Source: Reyranella sp. (GTDB lineage Bacteria; Pseudomonadota; Alphaproteobacteria; Reyranellales; Reyranellaceae). From it: 9,475 nucleotides of DNA. The position numbers were made by a program, and so were the translations under genes. This document shows, piece after piece, positions 1-8,365 of this stretch. The notes beneath the pieces were generated by a model, which was given only the letters and a program-made list of their open reading frames with translations, was not told the DNA's origin and did not search any database. Numbering within the stretch: position 1 is the first letter of the stretch; each line of letters opens with the position of its first letter. The stretch is from the NCBI GenBank assembly GCA_021732965.1, contig JAKFVZ010000083.1:1-9475 (forward strand). The letters run 5' to 3'.

Positions 1-1187
1 AGCACCATCTTCGAGACGATGTTCTTCTGAATCTCGGTACTGCCACCGTAGATGCTGGTCTTTCGCATGTTGAAATAGCGCGGCGCGGCCGGCGGGGCGT
101 GGTCGGGGCCGATCGGCGTCTCGTTGGTGTCGTGGAACAGCATGCCGGGCTGGTAGGGCTGGGCGTATTCGCCCACCGCCTCCATCGTGAGTTCCGCGAT
201 GCGCTGCTGGATTTCCGAGCCGCGCACCTTCAGGGACGAGACCTCAGGCCCGGGCGCGCCGCCCTGGGCCATCGTCGACAGCACGCGCAACTCGCTCATC
301 TCAAGCGCCTGGACCTGCAGGTCGATGTCGGCGATCTGCGCCGTGAAGGCGGGATCGTCGGCCAGCGTCCGGCCGTCCTGCGGCTCGATCCGGGCGATCT
401 TGCGCAGCACCGAGACGCCGCGCTTGGACGACGGGACTTCGGCAATGCCCAGCCGCTCGTTGGCCAGCAGGAACTTGGCGCAGGTCCAGCCCTCGTTCTC
501 CTTGCCGATCAGATTCTCGACCGGGACCTTCACATTGTCGAGGAACACGTCGTTCACGTGATGGGCGCCGTCGGTCATGATGATCGGCCGCACGGTCACG
601 CCCGGCGTCTTCATGTCGATCAGCAGGAAGGAGATGCCCTCCTGCGGCTTGCCCTCGGTGTTGGTGCGTACCAGGCAGAAAATCCAGTCGCCCCAATGGG
701 CGAACGAGGTCCACGTCTTCTGGCCGTTGACAATGTAGTGGTCGCCCTCCCGCACCGCGCGGGTGCGCAGGTTGGCGAGGTCGGAGCCGGCGCCCGGCTC
801 GGAATAGCCCTGGCACCACGACACTTCGGAGCTGCGGATGCCCGGCAGGAAGCGCTCCTTCTGCGCCTCGGTGCCGAACGTGTAGATCACCGGGCCAACC
901 ATCTTCGGGCCGAACGGCAGGATGCGCGGCGCGCCCTCTTCCGCCAGCACGTTCTCGAACAGGAAGCGCTGCGTCACGTCCCAGCCCGGACCGCCGTACT
1001 TCTTCGGCCAGGTGTAGGCGAGCCAGCCTTTCTTCCCCAGCGCCTGCTGCCACACGATGTGGTAGTCGCGGTCGTAATGCTTGCCCGAGAAGGTCTTCTC
1101 GCGGGTCGCGGGCGAAAGGTTCTCGAGCGCGAACGCACGCACCTCGTCGGCGAACGCCTTGTGTTCCGGGTTGAGGGCGAGATCCAT
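1..1187 (-). CDS. Acyl-CoA dehydrogenase, PimC-like (copy 1; last ~3 codons beyond window edge)
   Basis: FAD-dependent acyl-CoA dehydrogenase, expected to introduce a trans-2,3 double bond into an acyl-CoA and pass electrons to ETF in the cytoplasm. I translated 395 codons from the ATG at 1187. The protein begins MDLALNPEHKAFADEVRAF, and a GGAGAG ribosome site lies 4 nt upstream (1192-1197). The N-terminal helical domain covers about residues 1-125. The flavin-contacting beta domain carries WCQGYSEPGAGSDL (about 124-137) and a KTW motif near 157-159. The C-terminal helical domain ends YGGSTEIQKNIVSKMV. The Glu of the usual YEGT motif is replaced by Gly381, while Glu244 in NERLG sits where isovaleryl- and long-chain enzymes keep their base. 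The sequence resembles pimeloyl-CoA dehydrogenase large subunits. By comparison with the neighbouring paralogue only about three residues and the stop are missing, so this is edge truncation and not decay. Substrate unknown. Confidence 0.93.
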   Translation of the reverse strand, partial: MDLALNPEHKAFADEVRAFALENLSPATREKTFSGKHYDRDYHIVWQQALGKKGWLAYTWPKKYGGPGWDVTQRFLFENVLAEEGAPRILPFGPKMVGPVIYTFGTEAQKERFLPGIRSSEVSWCQGYSEPGAGSDLANLRTRAVREGDHYIVNGQKTWTSFAHWGDWIFCLVRTNTEGKPQEGISFLLIDMKTPGVTVRPIIMTDGAHHVNDVFLDNVKVPVENLIGKENEGWTCAKFLLANERLGIAEVPSSKRGVSVLRKIARIEPQDGRTLADDPAFTAQIADIDLQVQALEMSELRVLSTMAQGGAPGPEVSSLKVRGSEIQQRIAELTMEAVGEYAQPYQPGMLFHDTNETPIGPDHAPPAAPRYFNMRKTSIYGGSTEIQKNIVSKMV

Positions 1188-1211
1188 TTAGCTCTCCGTC
1201 GTCGCGTCATT

Positions 1212-1270
1212 GGAGCGCGCCACTCCAGTGGCGCTCATGATGTCCGAGCGCCACTGGAGTGGCGCGCTCC
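1212..1270. repeat. Perfect 25-bp inverted repeat with 9-nt loop, between the tandem dehydrogenases
   Basis: Bases 1212-1236 are the exact reverse complement of 1246-1270, separated by ATGATGTCC. Each arm is itself a palindrome: GCGCCACT-CC-AGTGGCGC at 1217-1234 and its partner at 1248-1265. The element can therefore fold as one long hairpin or as two small ones. It fills most of the 92-base gap between the stop of the upstream dehydrogenase (1280-1282) and the start of copy 1 (1187). There is no T-run after it on either strand, so it is not a classical intrinsic terminator. It resembles a paired REP-type element or an mRNA-stabilising/attenuating hairpin. The structure is directly visible; the function is inferred. 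Confidence 0.9.
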
Positions 1271-1279
1271 CATGAATAA

Positions 1280-2476
<1,197 letters not shown>

Positions 2477-2479
2477 GTT

Positions 2480-2487
2480 CCCCTCCC
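2480..2487 (-). promoter_or_regulatory. Strong ribosome binding site for copy 2, with possible sequestering mini-hairpin
   Basis: On the minus strand GGGAGGGG lies three bases upstream of the ATG at 2476 (GGAGG core at 2482-2486, 5-nt spacer) and decides the start over the earlier in-frame ATG at 2497. The GGAGG core is preceded by its exact complement CCTCC (2490-2494 in window coordinates), with a 3-nt loop, so a 5-bp stem could mask the site. The pairing is visible; a regulatory role is speculation. Confidence 0.6.
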
Positions 2488-2512
2488 GAGGAGGCATTTT
2501 CGGTTTGGCCGG

Positions 2513-2540
2513 AGTTTAGCCACGCGCCCGGTCCGGACAA
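2513..2540 (-). promoter_or_regulatory. Weak candidate sigma70-type promoter upstream of copy 2
   Basis: Reading the minus strand in the 134-base gap between the CoA-transferase stop and the dehydrogenase start, TTGTCC (2535-2540) and TAAACT (2513-2518) are separated by 16 bases. Each matches four of six consensus positions. Transcription would start about 30 bases before the ATG. In GC-rich DNA such matches are common by chance. The rest of the gap (2519-2610) holds a GC-rich 6-bp hairpin (2558-2563 with 2571-2576) and an ACGTA/TACGT pair near the CoA-transferase stop, without a T-run. Confidence 0.25.
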
Positions 2541-2610
2541 GCGTGCAAGCATCGCTCCGCGGCAGAAGGCGCCGCGAAGCGGAATAAGTTTACGTAGGCG
2601 CGGCGTTACG

Positions 2611-3825
2611 TCAGCCGCTCGCAGCCGGGACGATCAATACCTTGTCCGCCTTGAGTTTTTCGATCGCCGCGTCGCTCAGGCCGGCCTCGCGCAGGACCTC
2701 GACGCCGTCGCTGCCCAGGGGCGGGGCGTGGCGGCGGAACTCGACCTTGGTCTTCTCGAAGTCGAGCGGGCTGGCGAAAGTGGTGATCGGCCCCTCGGTG
2801 GGATGCTCGCGCTCGGTGAAGAAGCCCGTGGCCTTGAGGTGCGGGTCGTCCTTCAATTCTTCCAGGGTGCGTACAGGCATGGCGGGGATGTCGGCCTCGT
2901 CGAACATGTCGAGCCATTCCTGGGTCGGGCGATGCTTCAGCAGCTCCGCCAGCACCTGGTAGAGCTCACTGAAGTGCTTCGCGCGCTCCATGCGGTCGAC
3001 GAACCTTTTTTCCGTCGCGAGGTCGGGCCGCTCCGCCAGCTCGAAGAACTTGATCCAATGCGCGTCGGTGTAGGGTAGCGCGCAGATATAGCCGTCCTTC
3101 GTCGGGAACGGATGGCGGAACTTGTTGATGATGCGGTCGTAGCCCATCGGCGCGCGCTCGGGGTTCCATGTGGCGCCGAACAGGTGCTCGGTCAGCCAGA
3201 ACGAGGCCAGCGTCTCGAGCATCGGCACCTCGATCATCTGCCCCTCGCCCGTGCACTTGCGATGATAGAGCGCGCCCAGCACGGCGATGCAGAGATGCAG
3301 CCCGGTCGTCTTGTCGGCGATCAGGCTCGGCATGAAGCGCGGCGGCAGCCCGTCGACCCGGCTCTGCAGCGAGGCCGCGCCCGAGACGCCCTGCACCAGG
3401 TCGTCGAAGGCCGGCTTGTGGCCGTAGGGTCCCTTGCGCGCATAGCCCAGCGAATAGGCGTAGATGATCGACGGGTTGATCTTCTTCAGGTCCTCGTAGC
3501 CCAGCCCCAGCCGCTCGATCGCCTGCGGCCGGCTGTTGTGGATGAAGAGGTCGGCGTCCTTGATCATGTCCTTTAGCACGGCGCAGGCGGCCGGCTTCTT
3601 GAGGTCGAGGCAGATCGAGCGCTTGTTGCGGTTGGCCGCCATGTAGATCGGGCCCATCGCCGGCGCATTGCCGAGGCTGCCGCCCGAGGCGCGCAGCAGG
3701 TCGCCTTCCGGCGGCTCGACCTTGATCACGTCGGCGCCCATGTCGGCCAGATGCTGCGTGGCGAACGGCCCCAGCAATACGGCCGTCAGATCGATCACCC
3801 GCACGCCCTGCAATGGTCCCGGCAT
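2611..3825 (-). CDS. CaiB/BaiF (class III) CoA-transferase
   Basis: Class III CoA-transferase of 404 residues, moving CoA between carboxylic acids in the cytoplasm through an aspartyl-CoA thioester, as known for formyl-CoA transferase and CaiB. It opens MPGPLQGVRVIDLTAVLLGP, the typical beta strand and CoA-binding start, followed by HLADMGADVIKVEPPEGD (25-42) and NRNKRSICLDLK (65-76). The catalytic Asp is Asp171 in IADKTTG. HPFPTKDGYI and the DIPAMPVRT segment lie in the C-terminal half. I chose the ATG at 3825, preceded by GAGGAA. The same frame is open upstream to 3930 but adds a non-family N-terminus overlapping the divergent gene. The last 35 residues are a predicted helix plus a short tail. 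It is divergent from another CoA-transferase and upstream of the two dehydrogenases, which suggests it supplies their CoA ester. Acceptor and donor are unknown. Confidence 0.93.
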   Translation of the reverse strand: MPGPLQGVRVIDLTAVLLGPFATQHLADMGADVIKVEPPEGDLLRASGGSLGNAPAMGPIYMAANRNKRSICLDLKKPAACAVLKDMIKDADLFIHNSRPQAIERLGLGYEDLKKINPSIIYAYSLGYARKGPYGHKPAFDDLVQGVSGAASLQSRVDGLPPRFMPSLIADKTTGLHLCIAVLGALYHRKCTGEGQMIEVPMLETLASFWLTEHLFGATWNPERAPMGYDRIINKFRHPFPTKDGYICALPYTDAHWIKFFELAERPDLATEKRFVDRMERAKHFSELYQVLAELLKHRPTQEWLDMFDEADIPAMPVRTLEELKDDPHLKATGFFTEREHPTEGPITTFASPLDFEKTKVEFRRHAPPLGSDGVEVLREAGLSDAAIEKLKADKVLIVPAASG

Positions 3826-3929
3826 TTCCTCGTCCCCACGCTCTCGTTGTTCGTTCCTCGGCGCGCGCACTATGGCATACACGGGAGCGCCGGGGCATGT
3901 TCGGGCCCTAAATTGAAGGAAGGTTGGCA
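3826..3929. promoter_or_regulatory. Divergent intergenic region between two CoA-transferase genes
   Basis: These 104 bases separate two start codons pointing away from each other, so promoters for both transcription units should lie here. I see AT-rich patches (ACTATGGCATACA near 3870 and CCTAAATTGAAGG near 3910) but no -35/-10 pair good enough to assign, and no clear operator palindrome. The role is inferred from gene layout only. Confidence 0.5.
3916..3923 (+). promoter_or_regulatory. Ribosome binding site deciding the start of the plus-strand CoA-transferase
   Basis: AAGGAAGG lies 6 bases before the ATG at 3930. A TTG two codons earlier (3924) is in frame but follows the site with no spacer, so the ATG giving MPGALDGLLV is preferred. 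Confidence 0.7.
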
Positions 3930-5057
3930 ATGCCTGGAGCGCTGGACGGTCTGCTGGTGGTGAGTGTCGAGCAGGCGGTGGCCGCCCCCTATTGCGCCGC
4001 GCGGCTGGCGGATGCCGGCGCGCGCGTGATCAAGATCGAGCGCCCCGAGGGCGATTTCGCGCGCGGCTACGATGGCTACGTGCACGGTCAGTCGAGCTAC
4101 TTCGTCTGGCTCAATCGCGGCAAGCAGTCCCTAACCCTCGACTTCAAGGCGAAGGACGACCTCGCTTTGCTGCACCGGCTGATCGGCAAGGCCGACGTGC
4201 TGATCCAGAACCTGGCGCCGGGCGCCGCCGAGCGCGCGGGCTTCGGCTCGGCCGCCATGCGAGCCGCGCACAAGAAGCTGATCACCGTCGACATCTCGGG
4301 GTACGGCGACCACGGGCCCTACAGGAACCGCCGCGCCTACGACCTGCTGGTCCAGGCCGAGAGCGGGCTGGCCTCGATCACCGGTACCGAGCATGCGCCG
4401 GGCCGCGTCGGCATTTCCGCGACCGACATCGGCACCGGCATGTACGCCCACGCCGCCGTGCTGGAGGCGCTGATCGCGCGCGGCGTTACCGGCGAGGGTC
4501 GCTCCATCTCGGTCTCGCTCTTCTCCTCGATGGCCGAATGGATGACGGTGCCGCTGCTCGGCATGGAATATTCCAACTACGAATGGCCGCGGCTCGGCCT
4601 CACCCATCCGTTCATCGCGCCCTACGGCGTCTATCCGACCGCCGACAAGGTGCCGGTGCTGATCTCGATCCAGAACGACCGCGAGTTCGAGCGGCTGTGC
4701 CACGGCGTCATCGACAAACCCGGCCTCGAGAAGGATCCGGACTACGCCACCGGCAAGGCACGCAACGCCCGGCGCGACGAGACCAACGCCATCGTGGCCA
4801 AGAGCTTCGCGGCGCAAACCTTCGCGGATCTCTCGGCACGCCTCGAAGCGGCGCAGATCGCCTGGGCGCGCGTCAGCAGCGTCAGGGACCTGACCACGCA
4901 TCCGCAACTGCGCCGCACCGGCTTCAACTCGGTCGGCGGCGAGGACGTCTCGATCCCCGCGCTGGCCGCCTCCTACACCGGCGAGCCCGAGCGGCTGGGC
5001 GACGTGCCGACGCTCGGCCAGCACAGCGAGGCAATCCGCAAGGAATTCGCCGCCTGA
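3930..5057 (+). CDS. CaiB/BaiF (class III) CoA-transferase, divergent copy
   Basis: A second class III CoA-transferase, 375 residues, from a different subfamily than its divergent neighbour: only short shared stretches such as RLADAGARVIKIERPEGDFAR (versus HLADMGADVIKVEPPEGD) can be aligned by eye. The N-terminal domain begins MPGALDGLLVVSVEQAVAAP. NRGKQSLTLDFK (62-73), DISGYGDHGPY (121-131) and AYDLLVQAESG (136-146) follow. Asp166 in SATDIGTG matches the nucleophile that forms the aspartyl-CoA intermediate. The length is slightly short for the roughly 400-residue family but all landmarks are present. Its TGA (5055-5057) overlaps the ATG of the transporter by one base. Import and CoA activation of the same acid may therefore be translated together. 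The substrate cannot be deduced; a racemase of the same superfamily is a less likely alternative. Confidence 0.93.
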   Translation: MPGALDGLLVVSVEQAVAAPYCAARLADAGARVIKIERPEGDFARGYDGYVHGQSSYFVWLNRGKQSLTLDFKAKDDLALLHRLIGKADVLIQNLAPGAAERAGFGSAAMRAAHKKLITVDISGYGDHGPYRNRRAYDLLVQAESGLASITGTEHAPGRVGISATDIGTGMYAHAAVLEALIARGVTGEGRSISVSLFSSMAEWMTVPLLGMEYSNYEWPRLGLTHPFIAPYGVYPTADKVPVLISIQNDREFERLCHGVIDKPGLEKDPDYATGKARNARRDETNAIVAKSFAAQTFADLSARLEAAQIAWARVSSVRDLTTHPQLRRTGFNSVGGEDVSIPALAASYTGEPERLGDVPTLGQHSEAIRKEFAA

Positions 5058-6247
5058 TGTCGAAATGGCTGACGGGCTTAAGGCTCGCGGCCTATGGCGG
5101 CGCCTACTTCTTCGCCGCCGGCGCCTTCATGAGCTACTGGCCGGTGTGGCTGCGCGACCGCGGCGTCAGCGACACCGAGATCGGCACGCTGTTCATGTCG
5201 CGCCAGATCGTCACCGTCATCGCCACGCTCTCGGTCGGCTGGATCGTCCATCGACTGGGCGGACCGCGCGGCGTCATCGTGGCGCTGGGGATCGGCGCCG
5301 TCGTGATGATGGTCGCCTATCAGTTCTCCTATTCGTTTCTCGCGATCTTCATCGTCACCATGATCTGGGGCTTCCTGTGGTCGCCGCCGATGCCGCTTTA
5401 CGACGGCGTACTGGTGACGGAGACCAAGAAGCACGGGCTCGACTATGCGAGGGTGCGCATGTGGAGTTCGGTGGCCTTCATCTTCGGCACCTTCCTCGCC
5501 GGCATCGCGGTCGATCGCTACGGACCGCCCTGGGTGCTCTATGTCGGCATGGCGAGCATCGTGCTGCTGGCGCCGCTGGCGCTGTTGCTGCCGGCAACGC
5601 CGCCGCGCGCCGCCGCGACCGCGCAGGAACATGCGCCGTTCCGGGTGGCCGACCTGCTGCGCCAGCCGGCCTTCCTGTTCTTCCTGCTCGCCTGCGGTCT
5701 CTGCCAGGCCAGCCACTCGGTGCTCTACAGTTTCGGCACGCTGACCTGGCGCGGCGCCGGCATCGACGACGTGACGATCAGCGCCCTGTGGGCCGAGAGC
5801 GTCGCCATCGAGATCGTGCTGATGCTGTTCGGCGGCTGGCTGCTGGCAAAGCTGGGGGTCTGCGGCCTCATCGCGCTCGGCCTCGCCGCCGGCCTGGTGC
5901 GCTGGACAGCCATGGCCTTCACGACGGAACTGTGGGCGCTGATCCTGCTGCAGGCGCTGCACTCCTGCACCTTCGCCGCCTGCCATCTCGGCGCCATGGC
6001 CTTCCTGCAGCGCGCGCTGCCCGCGCACGGTGCCGCGATCGGCCAGAGCCTCTACTACGCGCTCGGGACCGGCGCCACGCAGGCAGTGGTCTACCAGTTC
6101 TCCGGCATTCTCTATTCCGAGTACGGCCAGCGCGCCTTCCTCGGCATGACCATCGTCAGCGCCCTCGGCCTGTGCGCCGTGATCGCCCTCGCCCGCACCT
6201 GGAAGGGCGGGCTGCTGGTGGGGCAGGTGAAGCCGCTGTCATCCTGA
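5057..6247 (+). CDS. MFS transporter, HcaT-like (3-phenylpropionate transporter family)
   Basis: Inner-membrane carrier of 396 residues with about twelve hydrophobic segments. Approximate spans are 9-27, 43-63, 72-90, 92-112, 134-152, 158-179, 204-222, 242-262, 266-284, 292-312, 328-349 and 360-379. It resembles E. coli HcaT: LDYARVRMWSSVAFIFGT (128-145) and VRWTAMAFTTELWALILLQA (281-300), followed by LHSCTFAACHLGAM, line up with the corresponding HcaT stretches as I remember them. HcaT belongs to the MFS_1_like group and is assigned to 3-phenylpropionate uptake. The start ATG shares its first base with the preceding stop (TGATG). Ribosome-site support is weak (AGGA at 5041-5044, 12 nt upstream), consistent with translational coupling. 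The final codons and the TGA lie inside a repeat element (see 6238-6323). An aromatic or related organic acid is the likely cargo, by family only. Confidence 0.88.
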   Translation: MSKWLTGLRLAAYGGAYFFAAGAFMSYWPVWLRDRGVSDTEIGTLFMSRQIVTVIATLSVGWIVHRLGGPRGVIVALGIGAVVMMVAYQFSYSFLAIFIVTMIWGFLWSPPMPLYDGVLVTETKKHGLDYARVRMWSSVAFIFGTFLAGIAVDRYGPPWVLYVGMASIVLLAPLALLLPATPPRAAATAQEHAPFRVADLLRQPAFLFFLLACGLCQASHSVLYSFGTLTWRGAGIDDVTISALWAESVAIEIVLMLFGGWLLAKLGVCGLIALGLAAGLVRWTAMAFTTELWALILLQALHSCTFAACHLGAMAFLQRALPAHGAAIGQSLYYALGTGATQAVVYQFSGILYSEYGQRAFLGMTIVSALGLCAVIALARTWKGGLLVGQVKPLSS

Positions 6248-6323
6248 GCGCAGCGAAGGATCTCACGCTCGCCAAGGAGTTCTCTGGTCGCTCTGCAAGG
6301 TCCTTCGCTGCGCTCAGGACGAC
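6238..6323. repeat. Head-to-head pair of intergenic repeats, possible bidirectional terminator
   Basis: Bases 6238-6263 and the reverse complement of 6298-6323 match at 24 of 26 positions, with core TCCTGAGCGCAGCGAAGGA identical. The 34-base centre is unrelated. In RNA one of the two differences is a G-U pair, so a long stable hairpin can form between the convergent transporter and PLP-enzyme genes. No T-run follows on either strand. The left arm begins inside the transporter gene and supplies its TGA. The same family recurs at 8439-8549. Confidence 0.85.
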
Positions 6324-6330
6324 AACAACG

Positions 6331-7479
6331 CTAACGCGACCGGCCGCGCGCCGTGACCGGCCAGATCTCGACCAGCGTGTCGCCCTTCACCACGTGATAG
6401 CTCTCGTAGAGGTTCACGGTCGGGTCGCAATGCGGCGGCGTCAGCACGACCTGTTCGGCGAGCTTGGGCGGCGCCTGGCCTTCGGGCGCGATCACCGCGA
6501 GATGTTCATCGCCCATGAAGCGCGTGGTCGAGCCCGGGACGGCACCCTTGAGGATCACCGGCGGGCCCTTCTCGGTGGCCATCGCCTTCAGCCCGGCATC
6601 GACCGTCACCATGCCGGGCGCATTCGCGCTGACGACACGAGCGTCGATCTGCAGCGCCTGCTCGAAGGTCGGCTTGTCGAGGCCGCGCAGGTCGCAGACG
6701 TTGTAGTCGTGGTCCATGAAGACGTAGGAGCCGACCTGCAGCTCGGTGAAGACGCCGAGCTTGGCGTCGATATAGTGCGTGCCGGTGCCTGAGCCGGTGA
6801 CGATGCCGGGCTTCAGCCCCGCTTCTTCCAGCTTCGCCAGGATGCCCTGCAGGTACTCCGTGCGCTCCTTGATCTCGGCGGTGCGCTGCTTGAAGTCGAC
6901 GATGTGCTGGTGACGGCCGCAGTAGAACTGGACACCGGCATAGGTGAGCGACCGGTAGTTGGCGATCTTCTGCACCAGCGCCACGGTAGCCTCGGGCGAG
7001 GCGGTGCCTGTGCGATGGATGCCCGGATCGATGTCGACGATCACGGTGAGCGGCTTGCCGGCCTTTGCCGCCGCGGCGGCCAGCGCTTCGGCATTGTCGG
7101 GATGATCGACCACCAGCATCAGGTCGGAGACCTTCGCGTTCAGCTCGACCAGGCGCTGGATCGCCTGCGGCGTCACCACCGGCGAGGTGATGTGCAGGCT
7201 CTGCACGCCCTCTTCGCCCAACGCCTCGGCCTCGCCAAGCTTGGCGCAGCAGACGCCGAGCGCGCCGGCCGCGATCTGGCGCCTGGCGATGTCGGCCGAC
7301 TTGTGCGTCTTGGAATGCGGCCGCAGCTTCACGTTATGCGCCTTGGCGAAGTTCGCCATCTCCGCGATGTTGCGATCCAGCATGTCGAGATCGAGCACGA
7401 GGGCCGGCGTATTGAGCGACCCGCGCGATCCCTGCTGTCCGATGAGGTGCCCGTGCAGGCGCTGTGCTTCGCTGGTCAT
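6331..7479 (-). CDS. D-threonine aldolase / DSD1-family PLP-dependent enzyme
   Basis: Fold-type III (alanine-racemase-like) PLP enzyme of 382 residues, normal for the D-threonine aldolase, D-serine dehydratase and 3-hydroxyaspartate aldolase group. The barrel begins with NTPALVLDLDMLDRNIAEM (23-41). Lys57 in RPHSKTHK is the expected PLP Schiff-base lysine. Further motifs are VDIDPGIHRTG (148-158 region), SGSGTGTHY in the phosphate-binding part, and PPHCDPTVNLY near the end. His350 and Asp352 there match the divalent-metal ligands of D-threonine aldolase. Known members cleave D-beta-hydroxy-alpha-amino acids to glycine plus aldehyde, or dehydrate D-serine-type substrates; which applies here is not visible. 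Its ATG (7477-7479) overlaps the TGA of the upstream short-chain dehydrogenase (7476-7478), with GGAG 10 bases before it. This points to coupled translation and a shared pathway. Confidence 0.9.
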   Translation of the reverse strand: MTSEAQRLHGHLIGQQGSRGSLNTPALVLDLDMLDRNIAEMANFAKAHNVKLRPHSKTHKSADIARRQIAAGALGVCCAKLGEAEALGEEGVQSLHITSPVVTPQAIQRLVELNAKVSDLMLVVDHPDNAEALAAAAAKAGKPLTVIVDIDPGIHRTGTASPEATVALVQKIANYRSLTYAGVQFYCGRHQHIVDFKQRTAEIKERTEYLQGILAKLEEAGLKPGIVTGSGTGTHYIDAKLGVFTELQVGSYVFMDHDYNVCDLRGLDKPTFEQALQIDARVVSANAPGMVTVDAGLKAMATEKGPPVILKGAVPGSTTRFMGDEHLAVIAPEGQAPPKLAEQVVLTPPHCDPTVNLYESYHVVKGDTLVEIWPVTARGRSR

Positions 7480-8354
7480 TTCTTCTGATCTCCAGATGGC
7501 AAGGTGCGGACGACCATGGCTTCGCCGGTCGTGCCGCGATTGACGCCGGCGCTCTTCATGAAGGTGTTGTCGCTGCCGGTACCCCAGAGCGCGACGCCCT
7601 GGGCCAGCAGGCCGCCATCAACCTTCACCGTCTCGCCGGTGATGAAACGCGCCTCGTCGGACGCAAGGAAAGTCGCCACGTCGGCAATGTGCCCGGGCTC
7701 GCCGCGCTCGGGCCAGGGCTGCTGGCCGAACTGCTTCTCGTACTTGTCGGGCCGGCCGCGATGGACCAGCGGCGTCGAGATGACGCCCGGCGCGATGCCG
7801 ACCACGCGGATGCGATCGGGTCCGAGTTCCGTGGCGACATTCTCGATCAGGCTGATGCAGGCGGCCTTCGCGGCCGAATAGGCATGACTGCCGCCGCCGC
7901 CCACCATGCCGGCGATCGAAGCCGTGACGAGGATCACGCCGCCGTCTTCGTGTTCCTTCATCGCCTGCGAGGCGTGCTTCATCCCTAGGAACACCGAGCG
8001 CGTCAGCACGGCGAACGTATAGTCCCAGTCCTCGACGCTGGTCTCGGCGATCGGCCCGAAGGCGCCGCCGACGCCGGCATTGAGGTAGGCGATGTCGAGC
8101 CGGCCGAAACGGCTCTTGGCCTCGGCGACCATTGCGGCGACGTCGCTCTCCTTCGCCACGTCGCAGCGCACGAAGCCTGCATGGTCGCCATGACCCTGCG
8201 CCTTCGCGACCGCCAGCGTCTCCGCGCCATTGGCCTCGTTGAGGTCGGCCACGATCACCTTCGCGCCCTCGGCCAGGAAACGCATCACGGTCGCGCGGCC
8301 CATGCCGCTCGCGCCCCCCGTGACGATGGCCACCTTGCTCGCCAGTCGATTCAT
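7476..8354 (-). CDS. SDR-family NAD(P)-dependent oxidoreductase
   Basis: Classical short-chain dehydrogenase/reductase, 292 residues from the ATG at 8354 (MNRLASKVAIVTGGASGMG). The Rossmann glycine motif TGGASGMG is at 12-19. Asp37 at the end of strand beta2 favours NAD over NADP. NAG is at 92-94, catalytic Ser146 in VTASIAGM, and Tyr159-Ser-Ala-Ala-Lys163 completes the active site. VDGG (245-248) usually lies near the C-terminus, but here 44 more residues follow, with no motif I recognise. GGAGG (8366-8370) lies 11 bases before the chosen ATG; an open extension to 8405 has no family resemblance. The probable reaction is alcohol/ketone interconversion on a small hydroxy compound. It is first in a two-gene unit with the PLP enzyme (4-base overlap), so it may oxidise or form the hydroxy group of that enzyme's substrate or product. 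Confidence 0.92.
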   Translation of the reverse strand: MNRLASKVAIVTGGASGMGRATVMRFLAEGAKVIVADLNEANGAETLAVAKAQGHGDHAGFVRCDVAKESDVAAMVAEAKSRFGRLDIAYLNAGVGGAFGPIAETSVEDWDYTFAVLTRSVFLGMKHASQAMKEHEDGGVILVTASIAGMVGGGGSHAYSAAKAACISLIENVATELGPDRIRVVGIAPGVISTPLVHRGRPDKYEKQFGQQPWPERGEPGHIADVATFLASDEARFITGETVKVDGGLLAQGVALWGTGSDNTFMKSAGVNRGTTGEAMVVRTLPSGDQKK

Positions 8355-8365
8355 ACGGATTTGAT

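Noticed and set aside
3826..3930. Extended N-terminus of the minus-strand CoA-transferase
   Set aside because: The 35 extra residues have no family resemblance and would run into the divergent gene's start. MPGPLQGVRVIDL is the typical family beginning and has its own ribosome site.
3992..5056. Long in-frame extension upstream of the transporter ATG
   Set aside because: The frame is open but is an Arg-rich shadow of the CoA-transferase. The transporter proper starts at 5057 with the TGATG overlap.
6248..6330. Classical rho-independent terminator between convergent genes
   Set aside because: A strong hairpin is present but no T-run follows on either strand, so I list it as a repeat with possible terminator function only.
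5065..6792. 575-codon plus-strand open frame running through and past the transporter
   Set aside because: An Arg-rich out-of-frame reading of the transporter that continues antisense into the PLP enzyme gene. The transporter frame has the membrane segments and family motifs.
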